From Devosia sp. (GTDB lineage: Bacteria; Pseudomonadota; Alphaproteobacteria; Rhizobiales; Devosiaceae), in NCBI GenBank assembly GCA_017794705.1, contig CP051235.1:2691001-2755000 (forward strand): a stretch of DNA of 64,000 bases, in the 5' to 3' direction. Position 1 is the first letter of the stretch. Each line of letters starts with the position of its first letter. Below are positions 29,296 to 38,080 of the stretch, in pieces. Below the pieces are notes generated by a model, which was not told the DNA's origin, made no database searches, and worked only from the letters and a program-made list of their open reading frames with translations. The translations under genes were made by a program, and so were the position numbers.

Positions 29296-30654
29296 ATGCG
29301 ATTGTGGAGCCGGCTGTCCCTCACGCAAAAATTTGGCCTGATCCTGTTTCCGGTGATGATCGCCGGTATGCTGGTCATCGGCACCTGGGTCGAAAAGCAG
29401 ATCGAGCGGCAGGTCACCGCCACGACATCCGTCACCACAGCCTTGTTCATGGACAGCGTGCTCTCGCCGCTAACCCAGGAACTGGCAGATTCAGACCGGC
29501 TTTCAGCTGGACCCGCATCGGCCCTCTTCGAAGTGCTTGAAAGCCCGGCCCTGCGTGAACGCATCTACTCGGTCAAGCTGTGGAAGCCCGGCGGCATAAT
29601 CGTTTACAGCACCAACCTGTCGCAAATCGGCCAGGTGTTCGAACCCACGGAAAGTCTGCAGCGTGCCATGTCCGGCGAGGTTGTGGGTGAGTTCAACCAA
29701 CTGGACGACCCCGAAAGCGCCCGGGAGGCGCAACTAGGCGAGCCGCTGCTGGAAATCTATGCACCGTTGCGCGAACAATGGTCCGGCGAGATCATCGCGG
29801 TGGCGGAAATCTACGAGTCGGCGTCAGAACTTGCAGATGCGCTCACGGCGGTCCGCCAGCAGTCCTGGCTTGTGGTGGCGCTGACCACGGTGGGCATGGC
29901 GCTGGTGCTTTTGGGCATCGTGCATTCTGGCAGTGTTGTCATCGGTCACCAGCAGGCCGGGTTGCGCGCTGCCGCGGAAAAGAACCGGCAACTGCTCGAC
30001 CGTATTTCGGGGGCCAGTGGCCGTTCCGCCGAACTTACCGAAAGGCACCTTCGCCGGGTGAGTGCCGATCTGCACGATGGACCGGCGCAGATGGTCAGCT
30101 TCGCCGCCTTGCGCATGGGCAGCCTCGATCTTGACGAAACCAGCCCCGAGTTTCAGGCCGAGGTGGGCGCCATTCAGGCGGCCTTGGGTAGCGCCATGAA
30201 CGATATCCGCAGCATCTGCCGGGGGCTGTCGCTGCCCGAAATCGAAAGCCAGTCGCTTGAAGAGGTTGCCAGATCCGCCGTCCGCGCCCATCGATCCCTG
30301 ACTGGCATGGAAGTTGACGAAGAGATCGACGCTAAGGGCTTCGAGCCGCCTGCCCACGTCAAGATCACCGTTTACCGGTTCCTTCAGGAAGGGCTCACCA
30401 ACGCCCTCAAACACGGAACGAGCGGTGCGCGGGTCTTGCTAGATGCGGTTGATGGCACACTCGTGGTGTCAGTGGAAAACCCCTGGGGCGAAATCACTTC
30501 GCAAAGCGGTGCCGACAACATTGAAGGCGGGCTTGGACTGTTGGGATTGCGCGAGCGCGTCGATGCGCTCGGAGGCGAAATGACATTTGAGCGTTCACCG
30601 GCTGGCGTGGCCCGGCTGGTGATGAAATGGACGGCGGGGCAGGGGGACAAATAA
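29296..30654 (+). CDS. NarL-group sensor histidine kinase
   Basis: Membrane sensor kinase, about 452 residues: transmembrane helices at about 14-32 and 187-207 flanking a periplasmic sensor domain, then a HisKA_3 domain with phospho-accepting H260 in ADLHDGPAQM, and a short ATPase domain with N-box EGLTNALKHG and glycine box GLGLLGLRERV. ATG 29296 has GGAG upstream; a GTG at 29239 is in frame but lacks a ribosome site. The signal is unknown. The stop overlaps the response regulator's ATG by one base. Confidence 0.9.
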   Translation: MRLWSRLSLTQKFGLILFPVMIAGMLVIGTWVEKQIERQVTATTSVTTALFMDSVLSPLTQELADSDRLSAGPASALFEVLESPALRERIYSVKLWKPGGIIVYSTNLSQIGQVFEPTESLQRAMSGEVVGEFNQLDDPESAREAQLGEPLLEIYAPLREQWSGEIIAVAEIYESASELADALTAVRQQSWLVVALTTVGMALVLLGIVHSGSVVIGHQQAGLRAAAEKNRQLLDRISGASGRSAELTERHLRRVSADLHDGPAQMVSFAALRMGSLDLDETSPEFQAEVGAIQAALGSAMNDIRSICRGLSLPEIESQSLEEVARSAVRAHRSLTGMEVDEEIDAKGFEPPAHVKITVYRFLQEGLTNALKHGTSGARVLLDAVDGTLVVSVENPWGEITSQSGADNIEGGLGLLGLRERVDALGGEMTFERSPAGVARLVMKWTAGQGDK

Positions 30655-31298
30655 TGACATCGAAGGTCAGAATTGTCGTTGTGGACGATCATCCGCTTTA
30701 CCGTGAAGGGGTGGCCCGCACGCTTTCGGAACAGGACGAGTTCGACCTGGTTGGAACCGGTGAAACCGCCGCCGATGCGCGTCGTTTGGCAATGGAACTG
30801 CAGCCGGACGTCATTCTTCTCGACATTTCCATGCCAGGTGGCGGGCTGTCGGCGCTCGAACAGATTGTGGCCGAGACGCCGGGGGCGGCGCCGGTGATGC
30901 TCACGGTCTCCGAGAGCGAAGCGGATGTCATTTCGACCCTGAGTACGGGAGCCCGTGGCTATGTCCTCAAAGGTGTCAGCGGCCGCGAGCTTGTCGACAT
31001 CGTCAAATCCGTGGCGCAGGGCAATTCCTATGTCGCGCCACAACTGGCCGGGCAGTTGCTCGTGGCCATGCAGTCGGGCAAGGCGCAGGGGCCTGAGGCG
31101 GCGCTGACGGCGCGTGAACAGGATGTGCTGAAACTGGTTGCCGCCGGGCGCAGCAACAAGGAAGTGGCATTGACCCTTGATCTTCAGGAAAAGACCGTCA
31201 AACACCACATGACCAGCATCATGTCCAAACTCAAGGTGAGGAACCGGGTCGAGGCCGCCGTTCTTGCGAACAGCATGTGGCCGGACATCAAAGGCTGA
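30654..31298 (+). CDS. NarL/FixJ-family response regulator
   Basis: 214 residues: receiver domain with acidic pair D11/D12 and phospho-acceptor D57 in ILLDISMPG, then a LuxR-type helix-turn-helix (about 150-205, LTAREQDVLKLVAAGRSNKEVA and MTSIMSKLKVRNRVEAA parts). Partner of the preceding kinase. The facing Asp-rich gene is a possible target, judging by position only. Confidence 0.93.
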   Translation: MTSKVRIVVVDDHPLYREGVARTLSEQDEFDLVGTGETAADARRLAMELQPDVILLDISMPGGGLSALEQIVAETPGAAPVMLTVSESEADVISTLSTGARGYVLKGVSGRELVDIVKSVAQGNSYVAPQLAGQLLVAMQSGKAQGPEAALTAREQDVLKLVAAGRSNKEVALTLDLQEKTVKHHMTSIMSKLKVRNRVEAAVLANSMWPDIKG

Positions 31299-31369
31299 TC
31301 AGAAAACAATTCGGCCGGCACGGTCCCCTGGGGGAGGGAGCGTACCGGCCCGGCACTGGGCGGTGCCTA

Positions 31370-31951
31370 TCAGAATGCCGAACTCAGGCGAGCGATATCC
31401 TCGGCTGTGGCAGGGCGTTCAATGATCGTATTGTTGTTGGGGTCCTTGAGTTCGTAGATCCCGTTTTCGATCTCTTCCTTCCAGCCGTCCGAATAAACGA
31501 TCTCGATGGAGTCGCCGGACCGTTCTGCCTTGGCGATGCTGGTGCCTGACTGCAGGGAAGCGAGGAACTCCTCCAGGGTCAGCGACCCGCGACGGTCATC
31601 ATCATCGTCGTCGTCGTTCCCGTTCCCGCCGTGATCGTCGTCATGATCGTCGTCGTCATCATCGCCTGAACCGCCATGATCATCGTCCTCGTCATCATCG
31701 TGACCTGAACCGCCGTGATCATCGTCTTCATCCTCATCGTCATCGTGGCTCGAGCCGCTGCGATCATCATCGTCGTCATCGTCTTCACCATCCTTGGCGA
31801 AGGCCGCTGAGGATTTGAGGGCAAATCCATGGTCGTCGAACGAAAAGCTGACGGGGGTGAAAAGCGTAACGGTGGCAACAGAAAGGGCAGCAACGCCAAG
31901 CAGCAGGCTGCGCTTGTACTGGGTGGATGACATTGAAGTGGTCCTTTGCAT
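31370..31951 (-). CDS. Secreted Asp-rich protein with conserved C-terminal domain
   Basis: 193 residues: a basic start and hydrophobic signal-like helix (about 13-33), then an extremely acidic low-complexity block (about 54-121) made of Asp runs broken by HGG or SGSG units, and a folded-looking domain (about 123-193, LEEFLASLQSGTSIAKAE then EERPATAEDIAR-like C-terminus). The DNA of the block is built from repeated TCATCGTC units. Similar acidic secreted proteins occur in rhizobia without known function; calcium or metal binding is plausible but unproven. Convergent with the two-component pair. Confidence 0.7.
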   Translation of the reverse strand: MQRTTSMSSTQYKRSLLLGVAALSVATVTLFTPVSFSFDDHGFALKSSAAFAKDGEDDDDDDDRSGSSHDDDEDEDDDHGGSGHDDDEDDDHGGSGDDDDDDHDDDHGGNGNDDDDDDDRRGSLTLEEFLASLQSGTSIAKAERSGDSIEIVYSDGWKEEIENGIYELKDPNNNTIIERPATAEDIARLSSAF

Positions 31952-32114
31952 CGTGGGGCACCGAAGCTGGTGCGATGCAAAAGCCCTAAACCCGGATATC
32001 CATTCAAAAAAGCGTCCCGCGACCAGTGCCCTGGTGGTTCAGACCTGCAGACGATCTTGGCGTGCGACCTTGGTCCGGGGTCCCAGGCGAGACCCGTGCC
32101 GGACACGTAAAATC

Positions 32115-32870
32115 TCACCCGAAAAATGCGCGGCGCAACAGGTTCAGTCCCATCAACAGGAACATGACCAGCACGGCGGTGCGGAACCGTTCGGCGTTCA
32201 GTTTTGAGCGCAAATATTCGCCCAATGTGAACCCGATCAGCGTCGGGATGATCAAAAGCGCGGACAATTTGCCTGTTTCTCCCGCCAGTTGCCCGTTGAC
32301 GATGTAACCGGCGAGCAGGGGCAGGCTCCCGGCCAACAGCAGCAGGGCCGTGGCGCGGATGAACTCGTCCTTGTCGAGGCGCCGGGCGAGGAAATAGATC
32401 ATCACCGGCGGTGCCCAGATCGCCGTCATTCCCCCCAGAATGCCTGCAGCAGACCCTGCAATCGCCTGGGCCGGCCTGTCCCAGCTGTCGGGCATGCGCG
32501 GCGGCGAAAAGGACAGGCTGATCAGCGAAAACAGCACGATGACGACACCGAGCATGATGATCAGCGTCTGGGTCGGCACATTGGTGACGGTCACCGCAGT
32601 GACAAACAGCACCACGATCAGAAAAACGGCAAAGATGGCGTAGCGCTTCGCGGTGCCGAACATGTTGCCGGCCCGGATCATCTGCCAGCCATTGCCCGCC
32701 ACGATCGGCAGCACCGCCAGGGTAATGGCCAGCCGTACGTCGGTGAATTGCGAGAGTATGCCGATGGCTGTGGTGGGCAGGCCGATGCCGATGGTGCCCT
32801 TGATCACCCCGGCGATCAGGAAGGTTACCATGGCCGCCCAGAATATGGCCTCGTAGGTTTCAACGCTCAT
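32115..32870 (-). CDS. TSUP (TauE/SafE)-family membrane transporter
   Basis: 251 residues with about eight hydrophobic helices and the TSUP signatures GVIKGTIGIGLP near the N-terminus and AGSAAGILGGMTAIWAPPVM in the second half, arising from the family's internal repeat. Such proteins export sulfite, sulfonates or other small anions. ATG 32870 is chosen, 10 nt after the upstream transporter's stop; both may form an operon. Confidence 0.87.
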   Translation of the reverse strand: MSVETYEAIFWAAMVTFLIAGVIKGTIGIGLPTTAIGILSQFTDVRLAITLAVLPIVAGNGWQMIRAGNMFGTAKRYAIFAVFLIVVLFVTAVTVTNVPTQTLIIMLGVVIVLFSLISLSFSPPRMPDSWDRPAQAIAGSAAGILGGMTAIWAPPVMIYFLARRLDKDEFIRATALLLLAGSLPLLAGYIVNGQLAGETGKLSALLIIPTLIGFTLGEYLRSKLNAERFRTAVLVMFLLMGLNLLRRAFFG

Positions 32871-32880
32871 TCTTGCGGCT

Positions 32881-33849
32881 TCATGATTTGGCCGCCGGGC
32901 TGACCCGCACGGCATATTCGGCAAGCACGATACCCGCGATGACCAGCGCCGAGGCGATCAGATGATAAAGCTCGAACCCCTCGCGCAGGATGATGACCGA
33001 CAGGATGGTGCCAAAGACCGGCAGCAGGTTGATGAAGATCGAGGCGCGATTGGGGCCGACCATGGCAACGCCGCGCGCGTAGAACAATTGCGCAATGATC
33101 GAGGGAAACAGCATGACATAGAGAACGCAGATCCAGCCGATGGGCGTGACTTCGGGCACGTCGGCGATCAGCTGGTCGACGCCGCCGCCGATGAGCAGTT
33201 GAAAGACAATGGACGTCAGAAACGCCGCCCCGGCGGTGACAAAGATGAAGCTTAGCCAGTGGATGTCCGGCTTGTACTTCAAGGTCAGCGAATAACCCGC
33301 GTAGAGCAGGCAGGCCAGCACCACCATGCCGTCCCCGATGTTGACGTCGAGGGCGAACAAACGGTTGAGGTCTCCGTGGGTTGCCACCCACATCACCCCG
33401 ATGATGGTCAGCACCAGACCAAGGATCTGCATCGGCTTCGCAGCCACCCGGAAGATCACAAAATTGGCGATCAGCACGAACACCGGAATCGCCGCCTGTT
33501 CGATGGAAGCGTTGACCGCGGCAGTATAGTGCGCTGCGCCATACATGAGCATGTTGAAAGAAGCGAAGCCCAGAATGCCATAGAGCGCCAGCATGCCGAG
33601 GCTGGGCCGGATTTTTGCCCAGTCGCGGCGCACATGCGGCAGGGCGATGAAGGTCAAAAGCAGCACCGCGCCGGTCCAGCGGAACAGGATCAAAAGGAAC
33701 GGGCTAATCTCGCCAACGGCCAGTTTGCCAGCCACGATGTTGCCGCCCCAGAACAGAGGTGCCAATATCAGCAGCAGATAGGGATGCGACAGCGCACTGG
33801 CGAGCGGAGGATTTGCGCCAGCGGCTGGTTTTGGGGCCTGTTGCGACAT
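32881..33849 (-). CDS. EamA/DMT-family transporter
   Basis: 322 residues with ten hydrophobic helices in two EamA repeats; the first begins LFWGGNIVAGKLAV, the second has the SLTLKYKPDI and VGPNRASIFINLLPVFG patterns. Members export amino acids or metabolites; the substrate is unknown. Divergent from purA. Confidence 0.88.
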   Translation of the reverse strand: MSQQAPKPAAGANPPLASALSHPYLLLILAPLFWGGNIVAGKLAVGEISPFLLILFRWTGAVLLLTFIALPHVRRDWAKIRPSLGMLALYGILGFASFNMLMYGAAHYTAAVNASIEQAAIPVFVLIANFVIFRVAAKPMQILGLVLTIIGVMWVATHGDLNRLFALDVNIGDGMVVLACLLYAGYSLTLKYKPDIHWLSFIFVTAGAAFLTSIVFQLLIGGGVDQLIADVPEVTPIGWICVLYVMLFPSIIAQLFYARGVAMVGPNRASIFINLLPVFGTILSVIILREGFELYHLIASALVIAGIVLAEYAVRVSPAAKS

Positions 33850-33994
33850 AGTTTCTCTTGTACTTACCTTGCGTCGCCCTTATCAGCATTTTGCCCGGGC
33901 GCAAACTGCGGGCAGGTCAGACGCGGCGGTTTTGTCTGACCCGACATCGTGCCGGACTATGGGGGACCGGCGCCAACTTCCGAAGGACTTTTGA

Positions 33995-35287
33995 ATGGCA
34001 AATGTGGTGGTCGTCGGCTCGCAATGGGGCGACGAAGGCAAGGGCAAGATTGTCGACTGGCTGAGCCAACGGGCCGACGTGGTGGTCCGCTTCCAGGGCG
34101 GCCACAATGCCGGTCATACTCTTGTCGTCGACGGCGTCAGCTACAAGACCGCGCTCATCCCCTCCGGCGTCGTGCGCGGCGGCAAACTCTCGGTCATCGG
34201 CAATGGTGTTGTTGTGGACCCGCATCATTTTGTCGAGGAACTGGCCAAGCTGCGCGGGCAGGGGCTCGATATCTCACCCGAAAACCTCAAGATCGCCGAC
34301 AATGCCACGCTGATCCTAGCGCTGCACCGCGAACTCGACGCCCTTCGGGAGAACTCCAACTCGGGCCTCAAGATCGGCACCACCAAGCGCGGTATCGGTC
34401 CGGCCTATGAAGACCGGGTTGGCCGCCGTGCCATCCGCGTCATTGATCTGGCCGAAAAGGATACGCTGAAGGACAAGATCGAGCGGCTGCTGTCCCATCA
34501 CAACGCGTTACGGCGCGGCATGGGCATGGCCGAACTCACCGTCGAGGCGATCTATGAGGAACTCATGGAAGTCGCCGATCAGATCCTGCCCTATGTCGAC
34601 AAGGTCTGGGAGGTGCTCGACCGGGCCCGGCGCAGCGGCAACCGTATCCTTTTCGAGGGTGCGCAAGGCGCCTTGCTGGACAATGACCACGGCACTTATC
34701 CGTTTGTGACCTCGTCCAACGTGGTGGCTGGCCAGGCGGCGGCCGGTTCGGGTCTGGGTCCCAATGCAATCGATTTTGTGCTCGGCATCACCAAGGCCTA
34801 CACGACCCGGGTGGGCGAGGGACCGTTTCCCACCGAGCTTTTCGACGAGATCGGCGATTATCTCGGCAAGATCGGCAACGAATGGGGTGTCAACACGGGG
34901 CGCAAGCGGCGCTGCGGCTGGTTCGACGCGGTAATCGTGCGTCAGATGGTCAAGGTTTGCGGCATCAAGGGTATCGCTTTGACCAAACTCGACGTTCTTG
35001 ATGGACTTGAAGAGATCAAGATTTGTGTCGGCTATGAGCTTGATGGTCAAACAATTGACTTTTTGCCAGCGTCCATGGGCGCGCAGGCCCGCGTGACGCC
35101 CGTTTACGAGACCATGGAAGGCTGGTCCGAGACGACCGCAGGCGCCAGAAGCTGGTCGGAACTGCCTGCGCAGGCGGTCAAGTATGTGCGCCATATCGAA
35201 GAATTGATCGGTGCGCCGGTGTCCTTGCTGTCCACCAGTCCCGAACGTGAAGATACCATAATGGTACATGACCCGTTCCAAGACTGA
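33995..35287 (+). CDS. purA: Adenylosuccinate synthetase PurA
   Basis: GTP-dependent first step from IMP to AMP. 430 residues, with the P-loop-like [11 protein letters not shown] (8-18, catalytic D13), catalytic H41 in GGHNAGHT, and conserved segments [29 protein letters not shown] and the GTP-binding [11 protein letters not shown] 33995 follows a GAAGGA ribosome site. Downstream, 46 nt away, lies the 709-residue Pro-rich gene. Confidence 0.97.
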   Translation: MANVVVVGSQWGDEGKGKIVDWLSQRADVVVRFQGGHNAGHTLVVDGVSYKTALIPSGVVRGGKLSVIGNGVVVDPHHFVEELAKLRGQGLDISPENLKIADNATLILALHRELDALRENSNSGLKIGTTKRGIGPAYEDRVGRRAIRVIDLAEKDTLKDKIERLLSHHNALRRGMGMAELTVEAIYEELMEVADQILPYVDKVWEVLDRARRSGNRILFEGAQGALLDNDHGTYPFVTSSNVVAGQAAAGSGLGPNAIDFVLGITKAYTTRVGEGPFPTELFDEIGDYLGKIGNEWGVNTGRKRRCGWFDAVIVRQMVKVCGIKGIALTKLDVLDGLEEIKICVGYELDGQTIDFLPASMGAQARVTPVYETMEGWSETTAGARSWSELPAQAVKYVRHIEELIGAPVSLLSTSPEREDTIMVHDPFQD

Positions 35288-35333
35288 TTTTTTTTGTTAA
35301 AAGCTGACCTGAAGGGTGAGTATTGAGTAACTA

Positions 35334-37463
35334 ATGGCGGATTACCGACAGCTTTTGATCAAGGCGATTGACGCCTTGGCAGAGAATAACGGCGCTGCAC
35401 GCCGTGAAGTCTATGAAAAGGCCCGGAAGGCGCTGGTCGCGCAGTTGCGCTCGATCACGCCGCCATTGCCCGCGCGCGAAATCACTCAACATCGCCTCGA
35501 ACTCGAGGATTGCATCCGTCAGGTCGAGCAGGAAGCCACCGAGAACATACTGGGGGGTCTGAAAAAGCTCGACGAAGAGCCGATGCCGGCTCCGACGCAA
35601 CCCGCTGCACCCGCTCCCACGCCAGCCCCGGCGGCCACTCCCGCTCCGGCCCAGCCGGTGGCAGAAAAGCCTGCAGCACCTGCACCAGCACCGGCAACTC
35701 CTCCGCCTCCAGCTCCTGAAAAAACCGCGGAGCCGGTGCCACCGGCTGCCGCGCAACCCGCCCCGCCGCCGCCTGCCGCTCCGGCTGAGCCGGAACCTGA
35801 CGTCGAAAGCGACACGGTTGCCGAACTGACAGCAGCGCTTGAGGGTGAGGCTTCCGTTCCGGCGGAACCGGTAGCACCTGCTGAGCCTGAACCGGTCGCT
35901 GCCGAGCCTGAAGAAACAGCCGAAGAACCCGAGGACGACGTGTCCTCGATCGACGCGATCATTGCCCGTGCCGAGGCGGCCCGGGCGCAAAAGCCGCTTG
36001 CTGACAGCCCTCCGGCGAAACCGGCAGGTCCGCCGAGACCGCCTGCTTCCTCGAATGAAGTGGCGGGTCCCCCGGTGCCGCCGCCGTCCGCTCTGGCGCC
36101 CGCGCCGCAGCCGCAGCATCCCCCGCAACCTGCACCTCAAGCCGCACCCGCTCACGTTCCTGCACCCGAACCGGTGCCGGCGATGGCCGCGGCCCATGCG
36201 CCCGAACCGCATCGTTCAACCAGCGTTTCCGACCGTGCCATAGGCGCGGCCATGTCGAGGGTCCGCGAGGTTGAGGTGGATATTGATGCGCCCCAGCATT
36301 TGCGCCCGCACGAACAGGACGATTCCCAGCTGGCCATCGACCGGGCCATCGAGATGCTGGACCGCGAAGCACGCGGCGAAGTGAGCACCGAGGATGAGGA
36401 GGACGAGGATCCAGCCGAGCAGATTGCTGCGGCCTCGGCCAACAATGACGCGATGCTGGCGGGCGAGAACCGCATGGTGTCGAGTGGCGACGACGAAAAG
36501 GGCGGCAATGCGCTGACCATTTTCCTGGTGCTCGCGGTGGTCCTGTTGCTGGGCGCCGGCGGCGCCGGCTATTGGGCCTGGCGCGAAGGCTATGTCGATC
36601 TCGACGCCCTGTTTGCCCAGTCGACCGTTACGCCACCGGCAACCGAACAGGTTGAAACACCGACTGCCACCGACGATGGTCCGGGCAACACGGCCACTGA
36701 TCCGTCAACGCCTGCGCCAGCCGAGACCCTGCCGACCAACGACACCCCGGCCAATGACGAGCGTCTGCCCGCCGCGACGACAAGCGACGTGCCGAGCGCC
36801 GAAACCGCTGACGATCCCGATAAAGTCGAGGACAGGCTGACCACCGAAGCGCCCTCCGCCACCGAAGCGCCCATCGACAGTGCCGATCCGAACGCCACAG
36901 CGCCTGCCGGCAATGGCGCGCAGTCATTGCTGCTTGAGGCTTCCGCCGATGGCACGACCGGGGCGGTACCCTTCTCCGGTACGGTCAACTGGGCGCGCGA
37001 AACCGACGAACTTGGTCAGCCGACGCTGATCGGTACGGCCAGCATTCCGGCCCGCAATCTCGATGTCAGCGTGCTGATCCGGCGCAATGCCGACCCCACC
37101 CTGCCGGCCAGCCATCTGGTCGAAATCCAGTTCGAAACGTCCGAAACATTCGTCGGCGGCAATATTGCCAGCTTCGGCGGTATCCTTTTGAAGAACGAGG
37201 AACTGGTCCCGGGCCGTCCGCTTGTCGGGGCCCCGGCGCGGGTGTTCGAGAACATGTTCCTGTTTGCGCTCAGCGCGGCCGAGCCGGATGTCCGCACCAA
37301 CCTGCCACTTCTTGCGAACAACAAGTGGATGGATCTGGCGATCATCTACGGTACCGGCCGTCAGGCGATCATCACGCTGGAAAAGGACGAAGAAGCGCAG
37401 GCCATGTTCGAGGATGTGCTGGCCACCTGGGCCGAGCAGGATCAGGCCTCGGCCAGCGAATAG
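35334..37463 (+). CDS. Large Pro/Ala-rich single-pass membrane protein of unknown function
   Basis: 709 residues with no family I can name. An N-terminal helical domain (about 1-82, MADYRQLLIKAIDALAEN) looks like a small cytoplasmic fold; a long disordered Pro/Ala/Glu-rich stretch (about 83-300) follows; then a short conserved helical segment (about 305-350), one transmembrane helix (about 391-412) and, outside, a Thr/Pro/Asp-rich linker and a globular C-terminal domain (about 525-700). The topology links a cytoplasmic domain to a periplasmic one. A homologous gene after purA is common in rhizobia. The stop overlaps that of convergent thiQ by 22 nt. Confidence 0.75.
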   Translation: MADYRQLLIKAIDALAENNGAARREVYEKARKALVAQLRSITPPLPAREITQHRLELEDCIRQVEQEATENILGGLKKLDEEPMPAPTQPAAPAPTPAPAATPAPAQPVAEKPAAPAPAPATPPPPAPEKTAEPVPPAAAQPAPPPPAAPAEPEPDVESDTVAELTAALEGEASVPAEPVAPAEPEPVAAEPEETAEEPEDDVSSIDAIIARAEAARAQKPLADSPPAKPAGPPRPPASSNEVAGPPVPPPSALAPAPQPQHPPQPAPQAAPAHVPAPEPVPAMAAAHAPEPHRSTSVSDRAIGAAMSRVREVEVDIDAPQHLRPHEQDDSQLAIDRAIEMLDREARGEVSTEDEEDEDPAEQIAAASANNDAMLAGENRMVSSGDDEKGGNALTIFLVLAVVLLLGAGGAGYWAWREGYVDLDALFAQSTVTPPATEQVETPTATDDGPGNTATDPSTPAPAETLPTNDTPANDERLPAATTSDVPSAETADDPDKVEDRLTTEAPSATEAPIDSADPNATAPAGNGAQSLLLEASADGTTGAVPFSGTVNWARETDELGQPTLIGTASIPARNLDVSVLIRRNADPTLPASHLVEIQFETSETFVGGNIASFGGILLKNEELVPGRPLVGAPARVFENMFLFALSAAEPDVRTNLPLLANNKWMDLAIIYGTGRQAIITLEKDEEAQAMFEDVLATWAEQDQASASE

Positions 37464-38080
37464 TTTTCAAGCCAATAGGCACGATCCGCCAGCACTTCGG
37501 CGTCCTCGCTGAGGTGCGAAACGATGACCGTGTGCCAATTCTGCTTATTGGTCAGTTGCTTGACAAGTTGGCGCATTTCCTCCGCCGTTTCGGCATCGAG
37601 ATTGGCAAAGGGCTCGTCGAGCAGCACGACCGGCTTTTCCCGCAACAGCGTGCGGGCCAGCGCAACACGCTGTTTCTGCCCGCCGGACAGTTGTGTAACG
37701 ATGCGGTCGCCATAGTGGGGCAGGCCCACCTGGTCCAATGCCTCGGTGATTGCGGCCGTCTCATCAGCGGGCGAGGTTCCGCGCGGCAGCCCGAGGGCCA
37801 GGTTGCGGGCGACTGACAGATGGTCGAACAGGTTGTCGTTCTGGAACAGGATCGATACCGGCCGCTCTTCGGGCGGCAGCGGCAGCAGGTCTTTCTCGTC
37901 AAGCCGGACGCTGCCAGATGTGGGTGTCCGGAACCCGGCGATCAGGTCGAGCAATGTCGACTTGCCCGATCCACTGCGGCCGGCCACTAGCACAATTTCC
38001 CCCGGTTGCACCTGCACGGTGAAATCATACGGGTGTTCCATGCCTTTGTAGGCGAAGCGCACGTTCTTGAGGTCAAGCAT
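37442..38080 (-). CDS. thiQ: Thiamine ABC transporter ATP-binding protein ThiQ
   Basis: 212-residue ATPase energising thiamine/TPP uptake. Walker A GRSGSGKST (34-42), signature LSGGQKQRVALAR and Walker B VVLLDEPFANLD are intact. The short length is characteristic of ThiQ. MLDLKNVRFAY fixes the ATG at 38080, which overlaps the end of thiP by 8 nt. Last gene of the TPP-riboswitch operon. Confidence 0.94.
   Translation of the reverse strand: MLDLKNVRFAYKGMEHPYDFTVQVQPGEIVLVAGRSGSGKSTLLDLIAGFRTPTSGSVRLDEKDLLPLPPEERPVSILFQNDNLFDHLSVARNLALGLPRGTSPADETAAITEALDQVGLPHYGDRIVTQLSGGQKQRVALARTLLREKPVVLLDEPFANLDAETAEEMRQLVKQLTNKQNWHTVIVSHLSEDAEVLADRAYWLENYSLAEA

Noticed and set aside
31299-31369. Terminator between the response regulator and the Asp-rich gene
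   Set aside because: GC-rich imperfect hairpins exist but no T run on either strand.
31600-31790. Repeated TCATCGTC units considered as a CRISPR or tandem non-coding repeat
   Set aside because: They lie in frame inside a gene and encode Asp/Gly/His blocks; no spacer-repeat order.
31579-32118. Overlapping minus-strand frame across the Asp-rich gene
   Set aside because: Translation is Thr/Met/Arg low complexity, a frame shadow of the Asp repeat.
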